Origin: Elusimicrobia bacterium GWB2_63_22
GTDB lineage: Bacteria; Elusimicrobiota; Elusimicrobia; Elusimicrobiales; UBA9959
Assembly (NCBI GenBank): GCA_001799735.1
Contig: MGUA01000027.1
Span: 85,937-149,936, forward strand
Direction: 5' to 3'
Length of the DNA stretch: 64,000 nt
The notes under the pieces are model-generated. The model saw nothing but the letters and a program-made list of their open reading frames with translations, ran no database searches and had not been told where the DNA came from. Each line of letters begins with the position of its first letter. The stretch's first letter is position 1. Positions 46,890 to 57,300 of the stretch are shown here, one piece after another. The position numbers and the translations under genes are program-made.

Positions 46890-48647
46890 TCAATATTGCT
46901 GGCCGGCATTAATAATGCCGTCGGCTATCTTTTTCTGCGCCGCCGGAAGCGCCGGGTAAGCGCCGGTTAGAAACTCCGCCCGCACGGTCTTATCTTTAAG
47001 CTGCGAGACGGCCGCAGCGCGGCAGGTGAAATAGGCCCCTTGCGCCTGTGAGGGCTGGTGCGGGATCAACTCCGGGTGGCTGGCGTTCTCAACCGCTTTT
47101 AGAAGAGAAACGAGTTGTTTAACCCCCAACCGGTTCTTTTTGCTGGCCTCCGGATAGGTGATATCCAGATACAGGCAGCCCTGCTGCACCGGCTCGCCGT
47201 AGAATTTTTCCACCCCAGCCAACACCCCAGGCAGGAATTCGTCCTGGTAATGCAGTTTCTGCGCCGCGTCGCTGAATAGCAGCACCTCAGGGTTGTTGCC
47301 GTTGCCGGGCTTTACGCGCATGAAAAATGCATTCAACAACTCCACCCCCTTGGGACTGCCCGCCTCGGACAGAGCCTTCGCGCCTTCTATTGCCACACCG
47401 CCGGACTTAAAATCGGGGGTAGTGTTCTCTTTCATGGCCGAGAGTTTGAACTGCGACAGGCTCTTGCTTATACGCCCCAGAGCTTCCTTCTCCCTGGCCT
47501 TGCTCGGCTTATCAGGAAAGAGGCCGACCTCCTTGTAAGCATACACGCATTGACTCCCTTTGCCGGAAAAATCCTCGTCAGTGGCATGGTCCGCGATAAG
47601 GGCGGCCACATCCTTGTCTCCGAAAATGCAAAGATGGGATAGCGTCTCCCAGATTTTACCCGGGCTGAAATCGGCGGTTTCAATGGCGAAGGGCGCCAGT
47701 ACGTTGAACTGCGGCGCCAGGAATCTGGAAGAGGCGTATTCTTCCGCACCGGAACAATAACCGACCGACCAGCCGCTAACGGCCATTTCATTAAAACACG
47801 GGCGGATCGCGGGTGGGATAGTCATCGCCGCTTCGTAGAATTTCCGCTTGTCCTTCACGTCCAACACTCGCTGAAAAATAGCGATAAAATTATTCTTTGC
47901 CGGGGTAGTGCTGCCCTGCACCGTGCAAGTGCCGCTCTCGTCAAAGTCTTCATAGAGGTACAGCGCATAGAGAACTTCCAATTCCGGCGAGATCTGGTTT
48001 ATGCCAAGCTGGGTCGCGACCCACAGGTATCCGGTATATGGGTCCAGTTTGACAACCCGCACCAGGTTGCTGGTCAGCCCGTCCTGTTTAGAGATGGTCC
48101 CTATATGTGTGCCGTCAGTCAGTGATTGTACGACCAGGCCTTTGCCCGGGGACTCGCCCCAGCCGCCTTTTGACAGCGTACCGAGCCAAAGACGTCCGTT
48201 CTCTATTTCGGCCGAAGAGATACTGCCGCATGGGTCCACGGCATCCTTTATCACTTCGCCGTCCAGCTTCAGAACGTGCACTATTTTCCTTCCCTCGTAG
48301 CAGTCGTCGTTGACGGTTTGCAGCACAGTTGTCCCGGAAGAGGTGTACAGCGTGGCGGCTGCCCCGGCCTCGCTTTTGGCGGGGCTGGCAGCCTTGCCGC
48401 CCTTTGCGCCGCGCATAAGCCCGGCATACTCGGAAGGCGAAACCTGCTTAAACGCTCCTGTTTCCTTATCCAGCACCATTCGCCGCCCGTCAATTGCAGA
48501 AAAGCCAACCGTGGCGGTGGCAAAAACTATCTCGTCAATAACCGGGAGGAAATCCCAGGACGACGGCTCCATGCCGGCGTACAACTGTGGCGCGAAACCC
48601 GCCAAAGCAGCGCAAGCGAAGCACAAAAAGGAGTGTTTCTTTAACAT
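46890..48647 (-). CDS. hypothetical exported protein
   Basis: start placed at MLKKHSFLCFACAALAGFAPQLYAG (signal peptide). Confidence 0.6.
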   Translation of the reverse strand: MLKKHSFLCFACAALAGFAPQLYAGMEPSSWDFLPVIDEIVFATATVGFSAIDGRRMVLDKETGAFKQVSPSEYAGLMRGAKGGKAASPAKSEAGAAATLYTSSGTTVLQTVNDDCYEGRKIVHVLKLDGEVIKDAVDPCGSISSAEIENGRLWLGTLSKGGWGESPGKGLVVQSLTDGTHIGTISKQDGLTSNLVRVVKLDPYTGYLWVATQLGINQISPELEVLYALYLYEDFDESGTCTVQGSTTPAKNNFIAIFQRVLDVKDKRKFYEAAMTIPPAIRPCFNEMAVSGWSVGYCSGAEEYASSRFLAPQFNVLAPFAIETADFSPGKIWETLSHLCIFGDKDVAALIADHATDEDFSGKGSQCVYAYKEVGLFPDKPSKAREKEALGRISKSLSQFKLSAMKENTTPDFKSGGVAIEGAKALSEAGSPKGVELLNAFFMRVKPGNGNNPEVLLFSDAAQKLHYQDEFLPGVLAGVEKFYGEPVQQGCLYLDITYPEASKKNRLGVKQLVSLLKAVENASHPELIPHQPSQAQGAYFTCRAAAVSQLKDKTVRAEFLTGAYPALPAAQKKIADGIINAGQQY

Positions 48648-48673
48648 ATGTACGCGGCCCACTCTAACCCGCA

Positions 48674-49894
48674 CTATTGATTCTTGCTCTTGTGTATCCA
48701 CAGTAGTTCCTCATTGCCGGAGTAATAAACGATATGGGCGGCGCCTTTGCCGTCAAGCGCAAGCGAAACGGCGCCGCGGCCGATAGCCGGGCCTATAACG
48801 CTTGTTTCCCAGGTTTTGCCTGTCCATTTCGCATAGGTAAGAATATTATTTTCACGGTTTACATACGCGATATGCGGATAATCGTTTTTATCGAGGGTTG
48901 CCGAACAATGCGGTGAGAGGTGGCCATTTAGCGGCACATCCTCAATTTTCCACGCTTTCCCGTTCCACTTCGCATGCTTTAATTTGTAAAACGCCCACTG
49001 ACCGCCGCCTGTGTTTGCCAGCTCAATTACAGGGTCTTTTATAACTTCGTAATAGAAAATATGCGGGTAGCCGTTTTTGCCGATAATCAGCGAGACGATT
49101 CCCGTTACATCGCCGTCGGGCTCCACGGTTTTAGTCGACCAGGAAACTCCGGTCCACTTCGCGTAACCGATAGCCTTACGCTCATAAACACAATAGCTGA
49201 TGTGAGGATAGCCCTTGTCGTCGAACGCCATCGGCCCGTTAATGTTCTGGTCTGAATTAACCGTAGAGATAGCCCAAGTCTTGCCAGTCCACTTTGCATA
49301 TCTGAGTCTGCCGGTTTGTTCGTCTAAGTATGTAATATGAGGGTTATTGTTTTTATCCAGCCCTATGGAGGGATAGAATCCTGTAGCAAGTGTATAGGAT
49401 CCTTCATTACGCTCTACAGTAGCGGTTGACCAGGAGATACCTGTCCATCTCGCATATTTAAGTGCGAATTGGGTTTCATTGCAGTATGCAATGTGAGGAT
49501 AATTGTTTTCATCAAGCGCTATGGAACTCGGCGCATTGGGCACAAACCCGTCCGTAGAATCAATCGTTTGCGTGGACCAGGACAGCCCCGTCCATTTAGC
49601 ATATTTAAATTCATGGCCTGAATAATAGAAAATGTGCGCCAGCCCGTTTTTATCGAGGGCAAAGGAATAAGCTTGAACATCGTCTGACAACTTTTCGTGT
49701 TGAATAAAATCGCCATCAACCGTAACGCCCGCCGGCGAGGAGGAGCCGGCTATAACCTCACCGGCAATAAAGCCGGGGAGGCTGCTGTATTTACTCTGCC
49801 CTGCGAAACAGGCGCCGGCAGGGAAGAGCAATGCCAGCAAACACACAAATTTATTCCTGACGTTTGCTTCAGTCATATGCTTTGCACTCATCAA
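48674..49894 (-). CDS. exported beta-propeller-like repeat protein
   Basis: about seven repeats of the form LDKNxYPHIxYxxxxxxxLxYAKWTGxSWSTxTV. Confidence 0.7.
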   Translation of the reverse strand: MMSAKHMTEANVRNKFVCLLALLFPAGACFAGQSKYSSLPGFIAGEVIAGSSSPAGVTVDGDFIQHEKLSDDVQAYSFALDKNGLAHIFYYSGHEFKYAKWTGLSWSTQTIDSTDGFVPNAPSSIALDENNYPHIAYCNETQFALKYARWTGISWSTATVERNEGSYTLATGFYPSIGLDKNNNPHITYLDEQTGRLRYAKWTGKTWAISTVNSDQNINGPMAFDDKGYPHISYCVYERKAIGYAKWTGVSWSTKTVEPDGDVTGIVSLIIGKNGYPHIFYYEVIKDPVIELANTGGGQWAFYKLKHAKWNGKAWKIEDVPLNGHLSPHCSATLDKNDYPHIAYVNRENNILTYAKWTGKTWETSVIGPAIGRGAVSLALDGKGAAHIVYYSGNEELLWIHKSKNQ

Positions 49895-49921
49895 AGTTCA
49901 AACACAACGCGGCTAGTTTTC

Positions 49922-50371
49922 TCAGCCGCCAGCCTTTACACTCTTCCCACCATTAAATTCAACGACTAGAGCCACAAACAAAGCGACCACGCTTGGCATG
50001 TAATAACTGCCGACTGAAAATGCCGTAAGCGCGCAAAATGCCGCCAATAAAACAATCGAGATTGCCCCGACAATGCGCCTGGTCCGAATATTAAGAATAA
50101 GAAAGGGGAGGCAAGCGAGCAGGATAGGGATAAGCAATGGCCGGGCCGCGGAAAGCCCTTTGGTTTCGTACCATGACATCCTGGAATAGTTCGGCATAGC
50201 CTGAATACCGCTATGTTCACTGGAGAACGAGCGAGAAACACCGACGCTCTTAACCATGGGCGCGAACATAATATAGGCCGATATTCCAATCGCCCAGAAT
50301 GGTCCGATCAGCCAGATACCTCGTCTCATATCGTTTCCCGCCATTATGGATTCCTTCCCTTGTCTATCCAC
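49922..50371 (-). CDS. hypothetical membrane protein
   Basis: several TM segments; same strand as neighbours. Confidence 0.5.
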   Translation of the reverse strand: MDRQGKESIMAGNDMRRGIWLIGPFWAIGISAYIMFAPMVKSVGVSRSFSSEHSGIQAMPNYSRMSWYETKGLSAARPLLIPILLACLPFLILNIRTRRIVGAISIVLLAAFCALTAFSVGSYYMPSVVALFVALVVEFNGGKSVKAGG

Positions 50372-50392
50372 ATATGGTCGCTGCGGATACCC

Positions 50393-51385
50393 CTATTCTC
50401 CTGTTTTTTTGTATTTCTTAACCAGCGCTTTGAATTCCGGGGCGTCGTTTAACCCTTTCAGAAAATGCCCGGCGTCCGTTTCCTGGTAAAGCTCTTCCCA
50501 CTGGTCGAAGCCCCGCTGGAAAGACTTTTCAAACCATTTCAGGGCAGTTTCTTTATTTTTCCGGCAGGCCCACCAGTATACGCCGAGGTTACTGTGGGGG
50601 GATGGGGTCTTATCGTTTAAGGCAATCGCTTTTTCAAAGTCGGATTTAGCCTGGTCGCACTTATTAAGCCAAAGATATACCCCGCCTCGCTCAGCGTAAG
50701 CTTCACCTTTTTTGCCGGTGCCGCAGTCACCCGTAGGATCAAGCGCGATGGCCCGGTCATAATCCGCTATCGCCTTGCCGTACTCTTTCTTGTAGCAATA
50801 AGAATTAGCGCGGTTGACGTAGGCAACGGCGAATTTCGGGGCAAGCGAAAGCGCACTGTCAAAGTCGGCTATCGCCTTGTCGTATTTTTTAAGGTGATTA
50901 TAGATAACGCCGCGGTTGCTATAGGCCGCGCCTTTTTGCCCTGGGCCGTATTCCCCGGACGGCTTAATCTCGATGGCCTTATCATAATCCGCCAGCGCCT
51001 TATCGTATTGCTTGAGGGAGGAATAAGAAATCCCGCGGTTATAATAACCGTCAATATCTTTCGGATCAACTACAATGGCTTTCCCGTACTCCGCTATCGC
51101 CTTGTCGAACTTCCTAAGAGCGTGATAAGCAATCCCCCGGTTGTTGTATACCACGGCTTTATTGGAAGCCCCGTCCGAAGGGGCCCAGAGCTTGAGGGCT
51201 TTTGTAAAATACACCAGTTTCTCTTCCTGGGCCGCGACTCTGTAGCCCTTGTCGAAGCAGTCAAAAAAAGAATTGCATTCTCCGGTTAACGCTGACAGGT
51301 TAGCTGTTCCCGATAATATAATGGCCAGTACGGCTGTGATAATTACAGGGGTAAAATATTGCCGCAGTTTGTTCTTTAGCCGCAT
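50393..51385 (-). CDS. TPR-repeat protein
   Basis: tandem YNRGIAYxxLKxYDKAIADYDKAI units. Confidence 0.85.
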   Translation of the reverse strand: MRLKNKLRQYFTPVIITAVLAIILSGTANLSALTGECNSFFDCFDKGYRVAAQEEKLVYFTKALKLWAPSDGASNKAVVYNNRGIAYHALRKFDKAIAEYGKAIVVDPKDIDGYYNRGISYSSLKQYDKALADYDKAIEIKPSGEYGPGQKGAAYSNRGVIYNHLKKYDKAIADFDSALSLAPKFAVAYVNRANSYCYKKEYGKAIADYDRAIALDPTGDCGTGKKGEAYAERGGVYLWLNKCDQAKSDFEKAIALNDKTPSPHSNLGVYWWACRKNKETALKWFEKSFQRGFDQWEELYQETDAGHFLKGLNDAPEFKALVKKYKKTGE

Positions 51386-51403
51386 AAAGCGTTTATCTCT
51401 CCG

Positions 51404-52996
51404 TCACTCCAGGAAGTTAAACTGGTAATTGCCGTCTTTATTAACATCCGGTCCAAGGAATAATGCCTGCCCGGCGGCGTTCAGTATATAAATTCCCTCA
51501 TCACCGCCCAGAACTATGGAATCGCCTATTCTTTCAATGGCGCTTATGCCGGAGGGGACTTCATGAATTACGGCTTCTCCAGTGGCGGGATTCACCGCAG
51601 CCAGGCCTCCGGAACTAACAGAGCCTTCGCCGATATGTTGCAGCCCCATCCAGACAGTATTTTCTTCAGCCAGAATGGCCGAGCAGGACCATTTGGCCGT
51701 CTGCGAGGAGTACAGGATCTCGAACACTTTCGCTTTTGTATCGAAAAAGCCGGCGGCTCCTACGCCGCATTGGCCTTCCCCTCCGTAAAAGTTCTTGCAG
51801 AACCAGATGCGGTCTCCAAATTTCTGGAAAGGACCCAGCTTGTCGTTCAGGCCGCAGCCATGGGCCGCTCTATCCGGGCGGTAGCGTTTTAAAATATCTT
51901 TTCCGGGCACCGGCATGGGATAAAATTTGCAGGAATTCCCTTTGATATCATAAATCCCCGTTACGGCCTCATAGCCCGCGGCGGAGTTCCAAACGAAAAA
52001 TCTGCGCAGCGGAGTTTTGGAGATGTCTATGAGACTGGCGGAAAGGGCATGCCGTTCAAGAATGCCAGTGTAAGAATTGTGCAGCCAGGCATATTTCCCG
52101 GGGTTCTCGGTTTCGCAGCGGCCTTCATAGCCCACTAGCGCCGCGTCTCCCTGGGTGTGGCGTTCTTTGTCGCATTTATCGTACAAGAACCCATTATTTT
52201 TCATAAGTTCATCAGTTGAAAACCGCGAACAGGGGTCTTTCTCCGGTCGGAAATACCGCGCATCCACCCCTTTGGTCCTGCTCCAGGCTTTGCCGTCAAA
52301 AGCGTAGGTCTCTGACGGCGTATACATACGCAGCACGTCTCTCTCGATTTTCGAAAAGGTAATCGGTGTGAGATTCTCCCCGCTGATATTCTTGATTATT
52401 CCCCAGTCTCCGGCTGCCGGCTTACCGTTTTTCAGCCCCAGCCGGATTATTACACCGTTCTCCCCTTGCTGCCCAGTGAAATACAAACTGTCGTTGAACC
52501 GAGTAATCGAGTTTATCTTGACAGGTTTATAGCTTTGTAAAGTTGCGGGGGCGGTGGAAAGCTCGTTGAAGAAATACTTCCGCCGGGCCAGCTCTGTGGC
52601 GTAATCCACATCTTCATGCACTATGGTGACATAACCGGGGCCGGCCGTTTTTATGTCGGGCATGGCGTTGCGGGGATCGATGGAAGTTACAGCCGCAATT
52701 TTCTTAATGAGCTTACCGGAGAGCGGGTCTACCAGGAAAAGCCCGAATGGCCCGCTCCACCACGGGGAGCCGCCGGTGCCGACCAGCACTACGGCGCGGT
52801 CCGCCGATATCCGGCGCGTCGCTATTATAGCGGCCTGGTCCAGTTCCAGGTCTTCTTTCTTCAGGGCGGCAGTGATGCCGTAGAGGTTAGTGGTAGAGAT
52901 GTCCGTTACATAGTCGGGGTCCCACCATGCGCCGGCTGGAGAAATGCAAGCGATTAACAATAGGACGGAGAAAACGCTCTTTGTGATACAGGACAT
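51404..52996 (-). CDS. hypothetical exported protein
   Basis: signal peptide SVFSVLLLIACISPAGAWW; long ORF in a same-strand run. Confidence 0.6.
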   Translation of the reverse strand: MSCITKSVFSVLLLIACISPAGAWWDPDYVTDISTTNLYGITAALKKEDLELDQAAIIATRRISADRAVVLVGTGGSPWWSGPFGLFLVDPLSGKLIKKIAAVTSIDPRNAMPDIKTAGPGYVTIVHEDVDYATELARRKYFFNELSTAPATLQSYKPVKINSITRFNDSLYFTGQQGENGVIIRLGLKNGKPAAGDWGIIKNISGENLTPITFSKIERDVLRMYTPSETYAFDGKAWSRTKGVDARYFRPEKDPCSRFSTDELMKNNGFLYDKCDKERHTQGDAALVGYEGRCETENPGKYAWLHNSYTGILERHALSASLIDISKTPLRRFFVWNSAAGYEAVTGIYDIKGNSCKFYPMPVPGKDILKRYRPDRAAHGCGLNDKLGPFQKFGDRIWFCKNFYGGEGQCGVGAAGFFDTKAKVFEILYSSQTAKWSCSAILAEENTVWMGLQHIGEGSVSSGGLAAVNPATGEAVIHEVPSGISAIERIGDSIVLGGDEGIYILNAAGQALFLGPDVNKDGNYQFNFLE

Positions 52997-52999
52997 GAT

Positions 53000-54631
53000 T
53001 TAGCAACCGCCGCATGTAATATAGAATGCGCCGTAAGAGCTGCCTTTTATTTTTAGTTTAGGGAGAATATATTTCAAGTGCTCCTCGTATTCCTTCCCGC
53101 CGGGCAGGGACACGAGCTGCGTGTAATATTTGATTGCGTTCAGCCGGTGTTTCTCGGTGTTCTGCTCAAGTTCTACGCAGTATGAGAAAGAGCAAAAGGA
53201 GTTGTATTTATATGGCGACAGGCCGACCGAATAGGCGGTTTCGTTGGCTTTCCCCAGCAGGAAAAGAACGCGCGGCCGGAACAGAGAATCAGGGTGAGAA
53301 GCCAGGAATTCCTCGCCTTTCTTAATGACCACCTGCATATCGTCGGAGGAGTCTGGGGCTGGAAAGCCCCGCTCCATCTCTCTCATGAAGGCGTATTGCC
53401 CCCAGTAGGAGTTCGGGTAGGCCTCGTAAGCCGGGAGCAGGGAGTTATTGACCGCGAAGTAGCTTTCCTTCATAACAGGTTCAAGCTCGTAAGTAATGCC
53501 ATATTCCTCAAGGAGCTTAAGCCCAGGCGGTGGAGATGGCGCTTTTTCGTCTTCAGTATATGGCCTGAAGCCATGGTTTATTTTTACCATCGCCGCGTCC
53601 AGGAGATACTTGGAGAGTACCAGAAATGGCGCCCCGTCTATGCCCTCGGGCGGGACCATGCAGGCGTCCCTGGCGGCCAGCAGTTTTTCTGCTGTAACTG
53701 TCGTATTCATGTTCGGTCCGTGCAGCAGCATCGGCTTTATTTCCTCCCAGTCCGTGCCAAGCGCCTTCTCCGCGCCGATCTTTCCCAGGTCAGCTATAAG
53801 ACTTGGAATCGCATCCATGTCCTTTGATGCTTCTTTCACAGTAGGAGGGCGGGCGGAATATTTACCCGTATCTTTGTGTTCCAGCTTTATCCTGAGGACC
53901 GTCCCCATGCTGTGCGGTTCGTAATACCACAGGCCGTCCAGGTCTCCCTTGCTGATCTCCATGACTCCGCTCCAGTTGCGGCCGCCGGGGCTGGAGAGGT
54001 GCTTCTCGGTAGGTTTCGCCTCGAAGCCGGAGTTTTTCAGCAGTTCCATAACTTCGGTCTGCTTTATCTCTTTAAACGGTCTCCATTCCTGTTTTTTTAT
54101 ATTCAGCAGGTCGCGCGCGGTGTCCTTCCCGGTCTCTTCAAATATCTTCACTTCCCCGGACAGTATAAGTTCCTTGGCTTCGGTCAGGGACGGGACCGCG
54201 TAGGAGAACAGGTTTATTTCCATCCCCGGCCCTTTACGCCGGAAGGTTTTGGAATACGCCGGCGGGTCGCAGTATTCGGGCGGATAAGCCAGGAGACGCC
54301 AGTTGTTCTTTACGCTAATTATTTCTCCAGGCTCCTGTCCTAAGGGCGCGGTCAATAGTGTATTTATCAATTCCAATGGTGACTCTTTCTCCGTCAGTTC
54401 GAACGGTTCTCGCGATTCCACCGCTTCCTGCTGGGAGAACCCTTGCGCGTACTGCGCCACTTCTTTTGTGGCGGTGCCGATGCCAGGGGTTCGGGAAGCT
54501 TCGGCTGTTGGTATTGCCTCAGCGCTGGCCTCTATTTTGGGCGGGACTTTTACCGGCTTATATTGCGCATAAACCGCCGCTGCAACAAGCAGGGAAAGGC
54601 CGATTATTTTTATAATATTAATTCTGGTCAT
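53000..54631 (-). CDS. hypothetical exported protein
   Basis: signal peptide IIKIIGLSLLVAAAVYAQ; long ORF. Confidence 0.6.
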   Translation of the reverse strand: MTRINIIKIIGLSLLVAAAVYAQYKPVKVPPKIEASAEAIPTAEASRTPGIGTATKEVAQYAQGFSQQEAVESREPFELTEKESPLELINTLLTAPLGQEPGEIISVKNNWRLLAYPPEYCDPPAYSKTFRRKGPGMEINLFSYAVPSLTEAKELILSGEVKIFEETGKDTARDLLNIKKQEWRPFKEIKQTEVMELLKNSGFEAKPTEKHLSSPGGRNWSGVMEISKGDLDGLWYYEPHSMGTVLRIKLEHKDTGKYSARPPTVKEASKDMDAIPSLIADLGKIGAEKALGTDWEEIKPMLLHGPNMNTTVTAEKLLAARDACMVPPEGIDGAPFLVLSKYLLDAAMVKINHGFRPYTEDEKAPSPPPGLKLLEEYGITYELEPVMKESYFAVNNSLLPAYEAYPNSYWGQYAFMREMERGFPAPDSSDDMQVVIKKGEEFLASHPDSLFRPRVLFLLGKANETAYSVGLSPYKYNSFCSFSYCVELEQNTEKHRLNAIKYYTQLVSLPGGKEYEEHLKYILPKLKIKGSSYGAFYITCGGC

Positions 54632-54813
54632 TGCCCCGGTGCTCCCTGCTACTTTATAGATACTACAATTTGATGTTTGCCAATAAAAGCGTTTTCTATC
54701 CGGATGGGGCCATGGTCAAAAGCAGGAGTCTGAGAGTCGAAAAGTGCTAGCATTGAATTATCAATTGCGTCGAGGTCGATTGAGGGAAAGAAAAGCACGC
54801 TGGCAGCCGTATA

Positions 54814-56001
54814 ATGCTAAGTAAACCATCCCGCATATATCTCCTGTTCGAAGGGGCATTTAATTTTGCCGACAAAACTATCGCACCGGTCTTTGTCGTA
54901 TTTCTACAAAGCTTTAGCCTGACTTCGGCACAAATAGGCGTTCTTTTGTCTGTTTCTAACTGGGTAACGGCATTCCTTGATTTCCCGACCGGGGCGCTCA
55001 GCGATCTAAAAGGCAGGAAGCTCACTTCAACAGGCGGGCTGTTCCTGTTCGGGATCGGTCTCCTGATCTACGGACTGGGAAAAAACTTTTCAACCTTTGT
55101 CGTGGCCCTCTCGCTGATGGGGGCGGGCTTTGCGTTTGTCAGCGGTTCGATTACCGCGTGGTACCTCCATGAGATAAAAAAGATCGGGCTAAAGTCGGAG
55201 ATCCATCGCGTCTTTTCGCTCTCGACGGGTTTCTCGTCCGCTATAAGTGCCCTTGCGGGGGTGGTGGCTGGCATTGCGGCTTCTGTCAGCTTAAGGCTGC
55301 CTTTTCTCATCGGCGGCGCGGTCGCATGCGTTATGGCGGCAGTTTGTTTTTTCGTCATGCCCGAAAATTATGGGACTCAGAACAAGAAACATTTAGCTTT
55401 CATGTCAGATACGATAAAAACATTTTGGGGCGCTCCATTTATCCGCAGGTACGTTTATCTTCAAGTTCTGGCGGAAGTCGGTTTTTGTTATTTTATTCTT
55501 TCGTGGCAGCCGTATTTAATGTCGTTCGGGCTAAAAGCCAGCTCACTGGGTTTTGTATTCACGCTGATGATGGTGGCCGGGGCAATTGTCGGGCTACTCT
55601 TGTCCCGGTATATGAACCACACAAACAATCCGGGGGTGGTAGCTTTGAGCGTTTTGTTGATGGGGGTTGCTTTTATAGGGATGTGTGTCGGGCGCTCCTT
55701 AGCCGCCGCCGTTTTGTCCACTCTGCTGTATCAGTGCGCGTTAGCTATCAAAATGCCCGCGCATGCGGCCTGGCTTAATGGCTTTTTAAAAGACGAGAAT
55801 CGGGCGGCTATCCTGAGCGCTATCTCGACGTGTGTAAGTGTGTTCACCGCCTTGTTTTTTATTGGGCTTGGCGTGTGGATGCAGCATGTTCCTTTTAAAG
55901 CCGGTTTTATTCTTCCGGCGGTTGCGCTGTTTTGTGCCACATTGCTGGCAGTCAGCATGGATCGCACAGAAATAAGGGTCACTGTTTCAGAACAGGACTA
56001 G
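54814..56001 (+). CDS. MFS transporter
   Basis: 12-TM-like; GVLLSVSNWVTAFLDFPTGALSDLKGRKLTSTGGLFLFGIGLL. Confidence 0.88.
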   Translation: MLSKPSRIYLLFEGAFNFADKTIAPVFVVFLQSFSLTSAQIGVLLSVSNWVTAFLDFPTGALSDLKGRKLTSTGGLFLFGIGLLIYGLGKNFSTFVVALSLMGAGFAFVSGSITAWYLHEIKKIGLKSEIHRVFSLSTGFSSAISALAGVVAGIAASVSLRLPFLIGGAVACVMAAVCFFVMPENYGTQNKKHLAFMSDTIKTFWGAPFIRRYVYLQVLAEVGFCYFILSWQPYLMSFGLKASSLGFVFTLMMVAGAIVGLLLSRYMNHTNNPGVVALSVLLMGVAFIGMCVGRSLAAAVLSTLLYQCALAIKMPAHAAWLNGFLKDENRAAILSAISTCVSVFTALFFIGLGVWMQHVPFKAGFILPAVALFCATLLAVSMDRTEIRVTVSEQD

Positions 56002-56056
56002 GCCGTTTTGTGGGCGACATCCTGAAGTGTCATCAAACAGGTAATGGAGAAATACT

Positions 56057-56515
56057 ATGGGGCGAGCACCATTTCAAGTCTTAGTGTTACCGTATAGAGT
56101 TTCGACGAAAGACAATATTTACTACGCGATATTCAGCCGAAGTGATACCGATAACTGCTGGCAGGGTATCGCCGGCGGGGGCGAGGGAAGAGAAACCCCG
56201 ACAGCCGCCGCGAAGCGAGAAGCTCTTGAAGAGGCGGGGATTAAAAAAAGCAGTAAATATCTCAAACTCGATTCATGTTCAACGCTACCCGTTGAGAATG
56301 TGTGCGGTTTTAAATGGGGCCCAAAAGTTTTGGTTATTCCTGAATACTGTTTTGGCGTGAAAGTTAAAAGGGAGCGCGTACGGTTATCACGGGAGCACAC
56401 CAGTTTAAAATGGGTCCGTTATCCCCTTGCAATAAAGATGCTGAAGTGGGACAGCAATCGAAACGCTTTATGGGAGTTAAACCATCGGCTTAAATCAAAA
56501 ACAGGTAAGCCTTAA
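56057..56515 (+). CDS. NUDIX hydrolase
   Basis: GGGEGRETPTAAAKREALEEAGI NUDIX box. Confidence 0.9.
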   Translation: MGRAPFQVLVLPYRVSTKDNIYYAIFSRSDTDNCWQGIAGGGEGRETPTAAAKREALEEAGIKKSSKYLKLDSCSTLPVENVCGFKWGPKVLVIPEYCFGVKVKRERVRLSREHTSLKWVRYPLAIKMLKWDSNRNALWELNHRLKSKTGKP

Positions 56516-56517
56516 TC

Positions 56518-57300
56518 TCATAGCATCGCCGCAGCTTGGGCTATAAAGCGTCCGGCGTCCTGCGGGGCGTGAGCATCGGAAGCGGTAACTAGTTTAACTC
56601 GGTTGGCACGTAGCGCCGAAAGCAGAGGCTTGCAGAGGCCGATCTCATCAAGGCCATAGTTCACCTTTAATCCACAACTTATTTCTGTTTCCATCCCGCT
56701 TGAATTCAAAGCTGCGGCTAATGTATTGTAAACCGAAGAAAAATCGGACTTGGGAGAACAGCCGAAACATTTAATAGAGTCCGGGTGCGCCAAACAAGTG
56801 AAAAGCCTGCTTTCCACCAAATGGATCATTATTTCATAGTAACGCCTGGAGACCACATCAACATCCAATATCGCCCATTCCCCTTTAGTTTCTTTGTGGT
56901 CGAAACCCCAGCTGTCGATCCAATGAACGGAACCAGTTAAGAAGTCCCAATTGAAGCCTGAAAGCGCGGCGCTGGTCTCCGCCTCCATGTCCTCAAAATA
57001 GCAAACCTCAAGCCCAAATTTAACTTTTATCGGGAATGCTGTTTTTTGGGCAGTAGCGATAAGTTCTTTATAACCATCCAGCGGCATGACGCAGCGCTTT
57101 TTCAACCAGCCGCTTTGATATCCGCCGTATTTGGGATGCGCAACGATACCGCTGTAGATATTTTGGAATTCATGGAAGCGGAATGAATGCTCAAGGAACC
57201 GTAGTTCAGTTATTCCATTTTTCATCGCCTGCTCAATGAATTGGTTGAGCCAATCCAGGGTATAAGGGCCGCGTTCAAGATGCACATGCGCGTCAATCAT
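56518..57300 (-). CDS. PHP-domain phosphoesterase (histidinol-phosphatase-like)
   Basis: MIDAHVHLERGPYTLDWLNQF; LAHPD; TASDAHAPQDAG. Confidence 0.8.
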   Translation of the reverse strand: MIDAHVHLERGPYTLDWLNQFIEQAMKNGITELRFLEHSFRFHEFQNIYSGIVAHPKYGGYQSGWLKKRCVMPLDGYKELIATAQKTAFPIKVKFGLEVCYFEDMEAETSAALSGFNWDFLTGSVHWIDSWGFDHKETKGEWAILDVDVVSRRYYEIMIHLVESRLFTCLAHPDSIKCFGCSPKSDFSSVYNTLAAALNSSGMETEISCGLKVNYGLDEIGLCKPLLSALRANRVKLVTASDAHAPQDAGRFIAQAAAML

